A DNA stretch of 64,000 nt from Bufo bufo (lineage: Eukaryota; Chordata; Amphibia; Anura; Bufonidae), in contig NC_053392.1 of assembly GCF_905171765.1 (NCBI RefSeq), positions 446,304,837 through 446,368,836 on the forward strand. The letters are read 5' to 3'. Under the pieces are notes generated by a model. The model searched no databases. It was not told where the DNA came from and saw only the letters and a list, made by a program, of their open reading frames with translations. Both the position numbers and the translations under genes were made by a program. Shown here piece by piece: positions 33,587 to 44,271 of the stretch (positions are counted from its first letter, which is position 1; every line of letters starts with the position of its first letter).

Positions 33587-34626
33587 ACAGTTTTTATTTT
33601 TTATTTTTTACGGTGTTCATCTGAGGGGTTAGGTCATGTGATATTTTTATAGAGCCGGTCGATACGAATGCGGAGATACCAAATATGTATACTTTTTATT
33701 TATTTATGTAAGTTTTACACAATAACAGCTTTTTTAAAACAAAAAAAATTATGTTTTAGTGTCTCCATATTCTGAGCCATAGTTTTTTTTTATTTTTTGG
33801 GCGATTGTCTCAGGTAGGGGCTCATTTTTTGCGGGATGAGGTGACGGTTAGATTGGTACTATTTTGGTGGGAAAACGCCTTTTTGATCGCTTGCTGTTGT
33901 ACTTTTTGTGATGTAAGGTGACAAAAAAAATGTTTATTAAGCACAGTTTTTATTTTTTATTTTTTACGGTGTTCATCTGAGGGGTTAGGTCATATGATAT
34001 GTTTATAGTGCCGGTCGATACGGACGCGGCGATACCTAATATGTATACTTTTTTATAATTTTTGGGGGGGGAAACTTTATTTTTTCAACTTTTTTTTTCA
34101 CTTTATATTTTGTCCCACTTTGGGACTTCAACTTTGGGGGGTATATTCCTTTACAATGCATTCCAATACTTCTGTATTGGAATGCATTGGCTGTATCAGT
34201 AATACTTTGTGTATTACTCATACAGCTTCCGGCCTGTGAGATCCAGGGGGCTGGATCTCACAGGCTCATCACCGGAAGGCAGCGCAATGCCTTCCTTAGA
34301 CATCACGCTGCCTTCCACGCCATCGGTTCCCCCCCCACAGCCCCATGGGGACCCGATGGCACCACCGCCACAAATTAGAAAAGCTGCAAACCGCAGGTCT
34401 GAATGGACCTGCGGTTTGCGACGATCATCGACACGGGGGGGTTACGGGACCCCCCGGCGCATTTAGACGAGGTGCCTGCTCAATGATTTGAGCAGGCACC
34501 TTGTTCCGATCACCGCCCGCTGGGCGGCGGTGATCGGAACAACACATGACGTACCGGTACGTCATGGGTCCTTAAGGACTCGGGAACCATGCCGTACCAA
34601 TACGTCATGGGTCCCTAAGGGGTTAA

Positions 34627-35269
34627 GGGAGTCTGTCACCTCCATATGGCCATATACAGTGCTTACATTGCCCTATAGCACACCTATACATGAATGTAAT
34701 GGTACCTTTGTCTTTAGACTTGCAGAAGCTGGAAAACGAACTTTGATTGATATGCAAATGAGCACACGCAAGTGCCCAGGAACGGCGTTCACTGTGTTGG
34801 TGCCCAGGCTGCCCTGCCTTTTTTCATTGTTTCCCCGCCCCAGCCTCTGCATATGCCCGCCCTCCTATTCCCTTGCATCATCCTAAGGTCCGGCCGAGAT
34901 CCCGCGACTGCGCACTGCGATGCACATAGCTGGCACGGCATCGCTGTAACTACTGCGCATGCTCTGGCCCGGCGAGGCAGTGCACAGTCGCGGGATCTCG
35001 GCCGGACGTTAGGATGGTGCAAGGGAATAGGAGGGCGGGCATATGCAGAGGCTGGGGCGGGGGAACAATGAAAAAAGGCAGGGCAGCCTGGGCACCAACA
35101 CAGTGAACGCAGCCCCTGGGCACTTGCGGGTGCTCATTTGCATATCAATCAAAGTTCGTTTTACCAGCTTCTGCAAGTCTAAAGACAAAGGTACCATTAC
35201 ATTCATGTATAGGTGTGCTATAGGGCAATGTAAGCACTGTATATGGCCATATGGAGGTGACAGACTCCC
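34627..35269. mobile_element. palindromic MITE (about 640 bp)
   Basis: Both ends read GGGAGTCTGTCACCTCCATA inwards, and the complementarity runs almost to the centre near 34950, including GTCCGGCCGAGATCCCGCGA and its complement near 34890 and 35000. No transposase. The flanks are TTAA (left) and TTTA (right), so the target duplication is uncertain and the superfamily is unknown. It contains ATTTGCATAT octamer-like phrases in both arms (about 34753 and 35137) because of the palindrome. Confidence 0.8.
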
Positions 35270-35273
35270 TTTA

Positions 35274-35590
35274 GGGTCCATTCACACGTCCGTTGTTTCT
35301 TTCCGGATCTGTTCCATTTTTTGCGGAACGGATCAGGACCAGTTGCGTACCCATTCATTTTCAATGGGTCCTGAAAAAAATCGGACAGCACAATGTGTGC
35401 TGTCCATTTCCGTTGTTCCGTTCCGCATGTCCGATAAAATATAAAACATGTCCTATTATTATCCGCAAAAATCGGATCCTGGTACAATACAAAGTCAATG
35501 GATCCGCAAAAAGCGGATGACATTCGTATGTCATTACGTATGTCATTCGTTTTTTGCGGAATCCGTTCCTGGAAATTAAATCCTGCCCAC
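35274..35590 (+). mobile_element. Harbinger-type left end, upstream of the MADF gene
   Basis: The terminus GGGTCCATTCACACGTCCGT follows TTA (35271-35273), as in PIF/Harbinger elements. The interior has GCGGAACGGAT/ATCCGC phrases and an AAATATAAAAC TATA-like stretch (about 35436-35446). No matching right terminus is present close by. It is either a truncated MITE or the true 5' end of an autonomous element that includes the MADF gene starting 70 bp downstream. Confidence 0.55.
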
Positions 35591-35662
35591 AGAAACCAAA
35601 GGGGAAGGCCTTGGCAGAGCTGGATCCTGTTTTTTGAAAATCAGAGTGGCTAAGTTGTCAGG

Positions 35663-35843
35663 ATGCCACTATTTGATGTTGAGAAATTGTTAACTCTCAT
35701 TGAAGAGCGTCCCAACCTATGGGATACCAGATTGGACTCCTACCATGAACGAATCCAGAAGGAAAGGTCATGGGAGGAGATTGCCAGAGAAATCGATGGG
35801 GCAGAATTTGAAAAAGCTGACTCCAAGAAGCGTCACAACATCA
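35663..35843 (+). CDS. MADF gene exon 1
   Basis: The ATG at 35663 opens MPLFDVEKLLTLIEERPNLW, the first MADF helix. The exon ends AACATCA, then GTGAGT at 35844 is the donor (phase 1). The first half of the domain ends at KKRHNI, exactly where exon 2 resumes. A Tc1 element starts only about 28 bp into the intron. Confidence 0.82.
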
Positions 35844-35872
35844 GTGAGTAATTTATATATACTGTATATATA

Positions 35873-36786
35873 CAGTACAGACCAAAAGTTTGGACACACC
35901 TTCTCATTCAAAGAGTTTTCTTTATTTTCATGACTATGAAGGCATCAAAACTATGAATTAACACATGTGGAATTATATACATAACAAACAAGTGTGAAAC
36001 AACTGAAAATATGTCATATTCTAGGTTCTTCAAAGTAGCCACCTTTTGCTTTGATTACTGCTTTGCACACTCTTGGCATTCTCTTGATGAGCTTCAAGAG
36101 GTAGTCCCCTGAAATGGTCTTCCAACAGTCTTGAAGGAGTTCCCAGAGATGCTTAGCACTTGTTGGCCCTTTAGCCTTCACTCTGCGGTCCAGCTCACCC
36201 CAAACCATCTGGATTGGGTTCAGGTCCGGTGACTGTGGAGGCCAGGTCATCTGGCGCAGCACCCCATCACTCTCCTTCATGGTCAAATAGCCCTTACTTT
36301 CAAAGTTTTCCCAATTTTTCGGCTGACTGACCTTCATTTCTCAAAGTAATGATGGCCACTCGTTTTTCTTTACTTAGCTGCTTTTTTCTTGCCATAGTAC
36401 AAATTCTATCAGCTGTGTATCCACCTGACTTCTCCTCAACGCCACTGATGGTCCAAACCCCATTTATAAGGCAAGAAATCCCACTTATTAAACCTGACAG
36501 GGCACACCTGTGAAGTGAAAACCATTTCAGGGGACTACCTCTTGAAGCTCATCAAGAGAATGAGAAGAGTGTGCAAAGCAGTAATCAAAGCAAAAGGTGG
36601 CTACTTTGAACAACCTAGAATATGACATATTTTCAGTTGTTTCACACTTGTTTGTTATGTATATAATTCCACATGTGTTAATTCATAGTTTTGATGCCTT
36701 CAGTGTGAATCTACAATTTTCATAGTCATGAAAATAAAGAAAACTCTTTGAATGAGAAGGTGTGTCCAAACTTTTGGTCTGTACTG
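35873..36786 (-). mobile_element. Tc1/mariner element with long inverted arms
   Basis: Termini CAGTACAGACCAAAAGTTTGG and complement, flanked by TA (35871-35872, 36787-36788). The arms (about 190-250 bp) are inverted copies including the transposase tail. It sits in intron 1 of the MADF gene. It is internally deleted and carries only the transposase C-terminus. Confidence 0.88.
36014..36337 (-). pseudogene. Tc1 transposase C-terminal fragment
   Basis: 107 residues with SPDLNPIQMVWGELDRRV and the tail LIKRMPRVCKAVIKAKGGYF. The position of the catalytic Glu (NPIE in active relatives) reads Gln (CAG). The two upstream Asp blocks are missing. Not functional. Confidence 0.85.
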
Positions 36787-36788
36787 TA

Positions 36789-36939
36789 TGTCTGGTCATA
36801 TTTCTTGTATGAAATGCATGTATTCAGGAATGTGAAAACTGTGGCTCTCCAAACTACTCCTCCTCCTATGACGTGCTGTCTAGAGTAGTAGTTTTTCAGC
36901 ATTTGGAGAGCAGCAGGCTGACCATACATTCCATATAGC
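36789..36939. other. short MITE-like stretch
   Basis: The arms GTGGCTCTCCAAACTACTCC and AGCATTTGGAGAGCAGCAGG make a weak inverted repeat, like the frog hAT-type MITEs with CTACAACTCCCAGCATGC cores. There is no gene. Confidence 0.4.
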
Positions 36940-37141
36940 ATAAAGATCCAGCTGCATATTCATGTTTTTTTATTGCTTTGCAAACTTTTTAAATCCTTGC
37001 GTCTAAGATTTTTACTTTGCAAACCTGTGCATAGCAAGGCATTAATATACATCTGCATATGCATGCTTTTTTATTGGTTTGCAAACATTTTAACCCCCCA
37101 GTCTAAGATTTTTACTTTGCAAACCTGTGCATAGCAAGGCA
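36940..37141. repeat. 106-bp tandem repeat, left part
   Basis: About two units with ATACATCTGCATATGCATGC, TTTGCAAACATTTTAA and GCATAGCAAGGCATTAA. The array continues on the far side of piggyBac copy C at 41919-42075, so C was inserted inside it. Confidence 0.85.
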
Positions 37142-40100
37142 TTAACCCCTTCATGCAACATCACGTACATGTACGTTGGGGAACGTGGTGCCTCACCGCA
37201 TCCCCACGTGCATGTACGTGATCGGCTTTCACTGTCAGCGCAGGGAGCGAAGCGCTGAAGCTTCAGTGAAGCCGGCGTGCTGGGGTTGCTAGACAAACAG
37301 AGAAGCCGGCAGGCACTGTATAGGCGCTCTGACCCGCCCACGATCGCTGTGATTGGTCCATTACTGCAGAGGGACCAATCGCAGCGCATCGGGGCAGGTA
37401 AGGGAAAGTTAGGCAGGGACTATGTGCTTCTCCTTCTCTGATCGCCCCAATTCCTGTCAGGGAAGCGATCAGGGAAGGATATAGTGTGAAAATATTCCCG
37501 ACCTATGACGAGTATACTCGTCATGGCGCACTGCTACTTAGAGCGCCATGATGAGTATACACGTCATGGCATTTAACTGTCACCATGTCTGCAGACATGG
37601 TGACAGCGCTGAGATCCCGGCTGTCACACACAGCCAGGCACCTTGGGTCAATGCCGAGGGGGGTCCTGTAACCCCCCCCTATCGGCGATCGCTGCAAACC
37701 GCAGGTCAATTCAGACCTGCGGTTTGTAGCACTTTCTGCAGTTTCTGATCCCCGCGGTCCCTGACCGCGGGGATCAGAAACGTAAGTATGTCTAAAATAA
37801 AGCTTTTTCACCCCCCATGCACCCCTGAATGATATTATGGGGGCGGGTGGTGCAGGGGGGGTGTCGCAGGCGGTGGGGAGGTGCGTTAAGGTGCGGGAGG
37901 CGGGCGGTGCGGCAGGCGGGATCGCGATCCCCCGCCCGCCTCCCCTTGAATGATCGTTGGTGGTAAGTGGTTATACCAGGGTGCCAGCACATTGCTGGCA
38001 CCCTGGTATAAACGGCTGACATCTGCGATGCGATGTCAGCCGTTTAACCCTTTCCATACAGCGGTCCATACGGACCGCTGTATGGAAAAGGTTAACAGCG
38101 CAGGGAGCTCCCTCCCTCTCCCATCGGGGGGCTGCTGTGCCTTTGCAGCCCCCCGATGGGAGAGGGAGAGAGCCCCCAGAGAGCCCCCCTCAGCCCTGTG
38201 CTTACCCTTCCCCGTCTGCACAGTTCTGACCAGTACTGAGCAGACGGGGAAGGTTCCCATGGCAACAGGACGCCTCTCAGGCGTCTTGCTGTCCATGGTG
38301 CTGAACAGATCTATGCTAAAAGCATAGATCTGTTCAGTGTAAGTAAAATACAGTACAGTACAATATATATTGTTCTGTACTGTATTATACAGACATCAGA
38401 ACCACTGGATCTTCAAGAACCAAGTGGGTCTGGGTCAAAGAAAAAGTAAAAAAAAAGTGAAAAAAGTAAAGTTTCAAAAAAACACATTTATCACTGAATA
38501 AAAAAAAAAAAAAAAAAATACACTACACATATTAGGTATCGCCGCGTCCGTAACGACCTGATCTATAAAACGGTCATGTTACTTTCCCCGCACGGTGAAC
38601 GCCATAAAAATAAAAAAATAAAAACTATGAGGAAATTGAAATTTTGCCCACCTTACTTCCCAAAAAAGGTAATAAAAGTGATCAAAAAAGTCGCATGTAC
38701 GCCAAAAAAGTACCAATCAAACCGTCACCTCATCCCGCAAAAAATGAGCCCTTACATGAGACAATGGCCCAAAAAATAAAAAAAACTATGGGTCTCAGAC
38801 TATGGAGATACTAAAACATGATTTTTTTTTGTTTCAAAAATGATATTATTGTGTAAAACCCTGATAAATTATAAAAAGGTAGACATATTAGGTATTGCCA
38901 TGTCCGTAAGAACCTGATCTATAAAAATACCACATGACCTAACCCCTCAGGTGAACACTGTAAAAAAAATTAAATAAAAACGGTGTTACCTTACATCACA
39001 AAAAGTGTAATAGCAAGCGATCAAAAAGTCATATGCACCCCAAAATAGTACCAATCTAACCGTCATCTCATCCCGCAAAAAATGATACCCAACCTGAGAC
39101 AATCGCCAAAAAACTGAAAAAACTATGGCTCTCAGACTATGGAGACACTAAAACATGTTTTTTTTTGTGTCAAAAATGATATTATTGTGTAAAACCTAAA
39201 TAAATAAAATAATATACATATTAGGTATCGTCACGTCCGTAAGAACCTGCTCTATAAAAATAGCACATGATCTAACCTGTCAGATGAAAGTTGTAAATAA
39301 TAAAAAATAAAAACAGTGCCAAAACAGCTATTTTTTGGCAAATTTTCCATTTTAATTCATTTTTTCCCATAACAAAGCAAGGGTTAACAGCCAAACAAAA
39401 CTCAATATTTATTGCCCTAAATCTTTAGTTTATAGAAATGCCCCATATGTGGTCGTAAACTGCTGTACGGTCACACGGCAGGGCGCAGAAGGAAAGGAGC
39501 GCCATATAGTTTTTGGAAGGCAGTTTTTGCTGGACTGGTTTTTTGACACCATGTCCCATTTGAAGCCCCCCCGATGCACCCCTAGAGTATAAACTCCAAA
39601 AAATGACCCCATTTTGGAAACTACACCCCTCAAGGTATTCAAAACTGATTTTACAAACTTTGTTAACCCTTTAAGTGTTCCACAAGAGTTAATGGCAAAT
39701 GGAGATGAAATTTCTGAATTTCTATTTTTTGTTACTTTGCCTCACAAAAAAGTGTAATATAGAGCAACCAAAAATCATATGTACCCTAAAATAGTACCAT
39801 CAAAACTGCCACCTTATCCCGTAGTTTCCAAAATGGGGCCACTTTTTTGGAGTTTCTAACCTAGGGGTGCATCAGGGGGCTTTAAATGGGACATGGTGTC
39901 TAAAAACAATCCAGCAAAATCTGCCTTCCAGAAACCATATGGTGTTCCTTTCCTTCTGCGCCCTGCCGTGTGCCTGTACAGCAGTTTACGACCACATATG
40001 GGGTGTTTCTGTAAACTACAGAATCAGGGCCATAAATATTGAGTTTTGTTTGGCTGTTAACCCTTGCTTTGTTACTGGGAAAAATGGATTAAAATGGAAA

Positions 40101-41918
40101 ATTTGCCAAAAAATTTAAATTTGGAAATTGAATCTCTATTTTCCATTAATTCTTGTGGAACACCTAAAGGGTTAACAACGTTTGTAAAATCAGTTTTGAA
40201 TACCTTGAGGGGTGTAGTTTCTTAGATGGGGTCACTTTTATGGAGTTTCTACTCTAGAGGTGCATCAGGGGGGCTTCAAATGGGACATGGTGTCAAAAAA
40301 AACAGGCCAGCAAAACCTGCCTTCCAAAAACCGTATGGCATTCCTTTCCTTCTGCGCCCTGCCGTGTGCCCGTACAGCGGTTTACGACCACATATTGGGT
40401 GCTTCTGTAAACTACAGAATCAGGGCCATAAATAATGAGTTTTGTTTGGATGTTAACCCTTGCTTTGTAACTGGAAAAAAAATATTAAAATGGAAAATCT
40501 GCCAAAAATGTGAAATTTTGAAATTGTGTCTCTATTTTCCATTAAATCTTGTGCAACACCTAAAGGGTTAACAAAGTTTGTAAAATCAGTTTGGAATACC
40601 TTGAGGGGTGTAGTTTCTTAGATGGGGTCACTTTTATGGAGTTTCTACTCTAGGGGTGCATCAGGGGGGCTTCAAATGGGACATGGTGTCAAAAAAACAG
40701 TCCAGCAAAATTAGCCCTCCAAAAACCAAACTGCGCACCTTTCACTTTACGCCCCGCTGTGTGGCCATACAGTAGTTTAAGGCCACATATGGGGTGTTTC
40801 TGTGAACAGCAGAGTCAGGGCAATAAAGATACAGTCTTGTTTGGCTGTTAACCCTTGCTTTGTTAGTGGAAAAAATGGGTTAAAATTGAAAATTAGGCAA
40901 AAAAATGAAATTCTCAAATTTCATCTCCATTTGCCAATAACTCTTGTGCAACACCTAAAGGGTTAATGACGTATGTAAAATCAGTTTTGAATACCTTGAG
41001 GGGTGTAGTTTATTAGATGGGGTCACTTTTAGGGAGTTTCTACTCTAGGGGTGCATCAGGGGGCTTCAAATGGGACATGGTGTAAATAAACCAGTCCATA
41101 AAAATCAGCCTTCCAAAAACCAAACGGCGCACCTTTCACTCTATGCCCCGCTGTGTGGCCGTACAGTAGTTTACGGCCACATATTGGGTGTTTCTGTAAA
41201 CGGCAGAGTCAGGGCAATAAAGATACAGTCTTGTTTGGCTGTTAACCCTTGCTTTGTTAGTGGAAAAAATGGGTTAAAATGAAAAATTAGACAAAAAAAT
41301 GAAATTCTCAAATTTCCTCCCCATTTGCCAATAACTCTTGTGCAACACCTAAAGGGTTAACAATGTATGCAAAATCAGTTTTGAATACCTTGAGGGGTGT
41401 AGTTTCTTAGATGGGGTCATTTTTGGGTGGTTTCTATTATGTAAGCCTCGCAAAGTGACTTCAGACCTGAACTGGTCCCTAAAAATTGAGTTTTTGTAAA
41501 TTTCGGAAAAATTTCAAGATTTGCTTCTAAACTTCTAAGCCTTATAACATCCCCAAAAAATAAAATATCATTCCCAAAATAATTCAAGCATGAAGTAGAC
41601 ATATGGGGAATGTAAAGTCATCACAATTTTTTGGGGTATTACTATGTATTACAGAAGTAGAGAAACTGAAACTTTGAAATTTGCAAATTTTTCCAAATTT
41701 TTGGTAAATTAGGTATTTTTTTGTGCAAAAAAAAAAATTTTTTGGACTTCATTTTACCAGTGTAATGAAGTACAATATGTGACGAAAAAACAATCTCAGA
41801 ATGGCCTGGATAAGTCAAAGCGTTTTAAAGTTATTAGCACTTAAAGTGACACTGGTCAGATTTCCAAAAAATGGCCTGGTCCTTAAGGTGAAAATGAGCC
41901 CGGTCCTTAAGGGGTTAA
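37142..41918 (+). mobile_element. piggyBac non-autonomous copy C
   Basis: Flanked by TTAA at 37142-37145 and 41915-41918. It has 5' dyads and a hairpin ladder (37165-38430), three 350-bp modules (38528, 38888, 39222), one inverted 3' module (39330-39700), then four direct 3' modules (39740-41400) and the terminal region shared with A. No transposase frame. It is the longest of the non-autonomous copies once the CR1 in B is discounted. Confidence 0.88.
37505..38430. repeat. hairpin ladder of piggyBac copy C
   Basis: It begins with the perfect palindrome ATGACGAGTATACTCGTCAT (37505-37524) and a decayed partner at 37548-37568, then the rungs shared with copy A: 37691-37724, 37742-37780, 37973-38009, 38010-38045, 38046-38097, 38108-38165 and onward. 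Some rungs are perfect here but mismatched in A, for example 38010-38045 (GATGTCAGCCGTTT versus GATGTCAGTCGTTT in A). Confidence 0.8.
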
Positions 41919-42075
41919 TATACATCTGCATATGCATGCTTTTTTTATTGTTTTACAAACATTTTAACTCCCCAGTCTAAGATTTTTACTTTGTAAATCT
42001 GAGCATAGCAAGGCATTATTATCCAGCTGCATATGGCTATTTTTTTTATGCCTTGTAAACATGTTAACCCCTTAT
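41919..42075. repeat. 106-bp tandem repeat, right part
   Basis: Continues the array of 36940-37141 directly after the TTAA of copy C (TTAATATACATCTGCATATG). Confidence 0.85.
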
Positions 42076-42226
42076 AGCATGGATGCTCAAGCTGTGGCCA
42101 TCCAGCTTTTGACAAACTACAACACCTAACATGCCATGCTATAGGCTGATAGCTGTAGGGTGTGCAGAAATGCTGGGAGTTGTAGTTTGGAAACAGCAGG
42201 AGGGCCTGAGGTAGTGCATGCCTGCC
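42076..42226. mobile_element. hAT-type MITE, decayed
   Basis: The arms TGGCCATCCAGCTTTTGACA and the complement-like AACAGCAGGAGGGCCTGAGG, with CTACAACACCTAACATGCC and GCTGGGAGTTGTAGTTTGG inside. This is the widespread amphibian MITE pattern. There is no gene. Confidence 0.55.
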
Positions 42227-42849
42227 TTAGGCCTCTTTCACACTTGCGTTGTTAGGATCCGGCGTGCACTTCCGTTGCCGGGAGCAGTATACTTACCGCC
42301 CGTGCGGCTCCCGGGGCGCTCCAGAATGACGTCAGAGCGCCCCAAGCGCATGGATGACGTGATCCATGCGATCACCTCATCCATGCGCGTGGGGCGCCCT
42401 GACGTCACTCTGACGTCACCTGGACGGTAAGTATACTGCTCCCCCGCTCCCCACTACACTTTACCATGGCAAACAGGACTTTAGCGTCCTGGCAGGCCTG
42501 GTAACTAGAGTTGAGCGAACACCTGGATGTTCGGGTTCGAGAAGTTCGGCCGAACTTCACGTAAATGTTCGGGTTCGGGATTCGAACCCGAACCGAACTT
42601 CGTCCCGAACCCGAAACCCATTGAAGTCAATGGGGACCCGAACTTTTGGGCACTAAAAAGGCTGTAAAACAGCCCAGGAAAGAGCTAGAGGGCTGCAAAA
42701 GGCAGCAACATGTAGGTAAATCCCCTGCAAACAAATGTGTATAGGGAAATGAATTAAAATTAAAATTAAAAAAATAAAAATGAACCAATATCAATTGGAC
42801 AGAGGTCCCATAGCAGAGAATCTGGCTTCACGTCAGCAGAGAATCAGTC

Positions 42850-43870
42850 TCTTCATGCCATAGCAAAGAATCTGGCTTCATGTCAGCAGAGAATCAGTCT
42901 CTTCATGCCATAGCAGAGAATCTGGCTTCATGTCAGCGCAGAATCAGTCTTCATGTCATAGAAGAGAATCAGGCTTCACGTCACCCACCACTGGAACAGG
43001 CCACTGTCACACATTTAGGCCCCGGCACCCAGACAGAGGAGAGCGGTCCCGTAACAGAGAATCTGGCCTTATGTCAGCGCAGAATCTGTCTTCATGTCAT
43101 AGCAGAGAATCAGGCTTCACGTCACCCACCACTGGAACAGGCCACTGTCACACATTTAGGCCCCGGCACCCAGACAGAGGAGAGCGGTCCCGTAACAGAG
43201 AATCTGGCCTTATGTCAGCGCAGAATCTGTCTTCATGTCATAGCAGAGAATCAGGCTTCACGTCACCCACCACTGGAACAGGCCACTGTCACACATTTAG
43301 GCCCAGGCACCCAGGCAGAGGAGAGAGGTCCCGTAACAGAGAATCTGGCCTTATGTCAGCGCAGAATCTGTCTTCATGTCATAGCAGAGAATCAGGCTTC
43401 ACGTCACCCACCACTGGAACAGGCCACTGTCACACATTTAGGCCCAGGCACCCAGGCAGAGGAGAGAGGTCCCGTAACAGAGAATCTGGCCTTATGTCAG
43501 CGCAGAATCTGTCTTCATGTCATAGCAGAGAATCAGGCTTCACGTCACCCACCACTGGAACAGGCCACTGTCACACATTTAGGCCCCGGCACCCAGACAG
43601 AGGAGAGCGGTCCCGTAACAGAGAATCTGGCCTTATGTCAGCGCAGAATCTGTATTCATGTCATAGCAGAGAATCAGGCTTCACGTCACCCACCACTGGA
43701 ACAGGCCACTGTCACACATTTAGGCCCAGGCACCCAGGCAGAGGAGAGAGGTCCCGTAACAGAGAATCTGGCCTTATGTCAGCGCAGAATCCGTATTCAT
43801 GTCATAGCAGAGAATCAGGCTTCACGTCACCCACCACTGGAACAGGCCACTGTCACACATTTAGGCCCAG
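42850..43870. repeat. 141-bp tandem array, left part (about 7 units)
   Basis: Units share GGAACAGGCCACTGTCACAC and TAGCAGAGAATCAGGCTTCA and are 141 bp (47 codons) long. Because the unit is a multiple of three and lacks stops in two frames, frames of 352 and 316 residues run through it. Their 47-residue repeats have no known domain. Confidence 0.92.
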
Positions 43871-44172
43871 ACAATTGTAACAAACAAAGAAATCCCTCAA
43901 AGGAGTTGCTACGCAACTATTTACCAAAATTTTTTTAATTATTAACGGTCACTAGGACCACGCGTATTTTTGCAACTCCTCTGACTAATAATATAAAACT
44001 CAATTTTATTATATTTCTTTTAAAACCAACATAATGCTTGGGAACATAAAGTGGGGAGATTAAAACTTTCAGGAGTGACAGTCGCACTATCAGTGGCCAA
44101 AGATTCTGTGTACAGCTTTTGTCATCAGACTTGCCTACATATTTTTATAAATCAGTGATGTAGAGTCTCTTA
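43871..44172 (-). repeat. PLE terminal repeat (pLTR), left copy
   Basis: Near-identical to 48707-49009, from ACAATTGTAACAAACAAAG to GATGTAGAGTCTCTTA. The differences I see are GTCGCAC versus GTTGCAC and one T in a T-run. Confidence 0.92.
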
Positions 44173-44230
44173 ATTTGAGACCCACATATAACACCCTGTC
44201 TAACTCCTGTCTAAAACCTAACTACCTGAA

Positions 44231-44271
44231 TCCCTACATGTTTCGCCGAGCCTGTCGGCGTCTTCAGGGGA
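44231..44271 (-). ncRNA. hammerhead ribozyme motif of PLE 3
   Basis: On the minus strand: stem I UCCC, core CUGAAGA, one extra C, stem II GCCGA/UCGGC with loop CAGGC, core GAAA, palindromic stem III ACAUGU, H17 = A, then stem I GGGA. Every invariant core base is present. Stem II and III sequences differ completely from the motif at 11566-11611 but pair just as well, so the structure is conserved rather than the sequence. It lies between the ORF2 stop and the left terminal repeat. Confidence 0.78.

Larger units (their letters stand above)
24944..34626 (-). mobile_element. piggyBac non-autonomous copy B, with nested CR1
   Basis: Same family in the reverse orientation. Its 3' end abuts that of copy A at the shared TTAA 24944-24947. 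Its 5' end is at 34623-34626 (TAAGGGG-TTAA). The 3' modules run 24950-26267, then the CR1 LINE (26268-33586), then the 5' half with modules (33590-34060) and its own hairpin set (34154-34566). With A it forms a large inverted repeat covering roughly 24040-25650. Confidence 0.85.

Noticed and set aside
34488..35281. Open frames on both strands over the palindromic MITE
   Set aside because: The same peptide appears from both strands because the DNA is a palindrome. There are no domains.
42880..43938. 352- and 316-residue repeat proteins over the 141-bp array
   Set aside because: The frames exist because the unit is a multiple of three without stops in two frames. Two different frames are equally open, and similar frames appear on the opposite strand in hAT copy 2. 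No start signal or domain supports translation.
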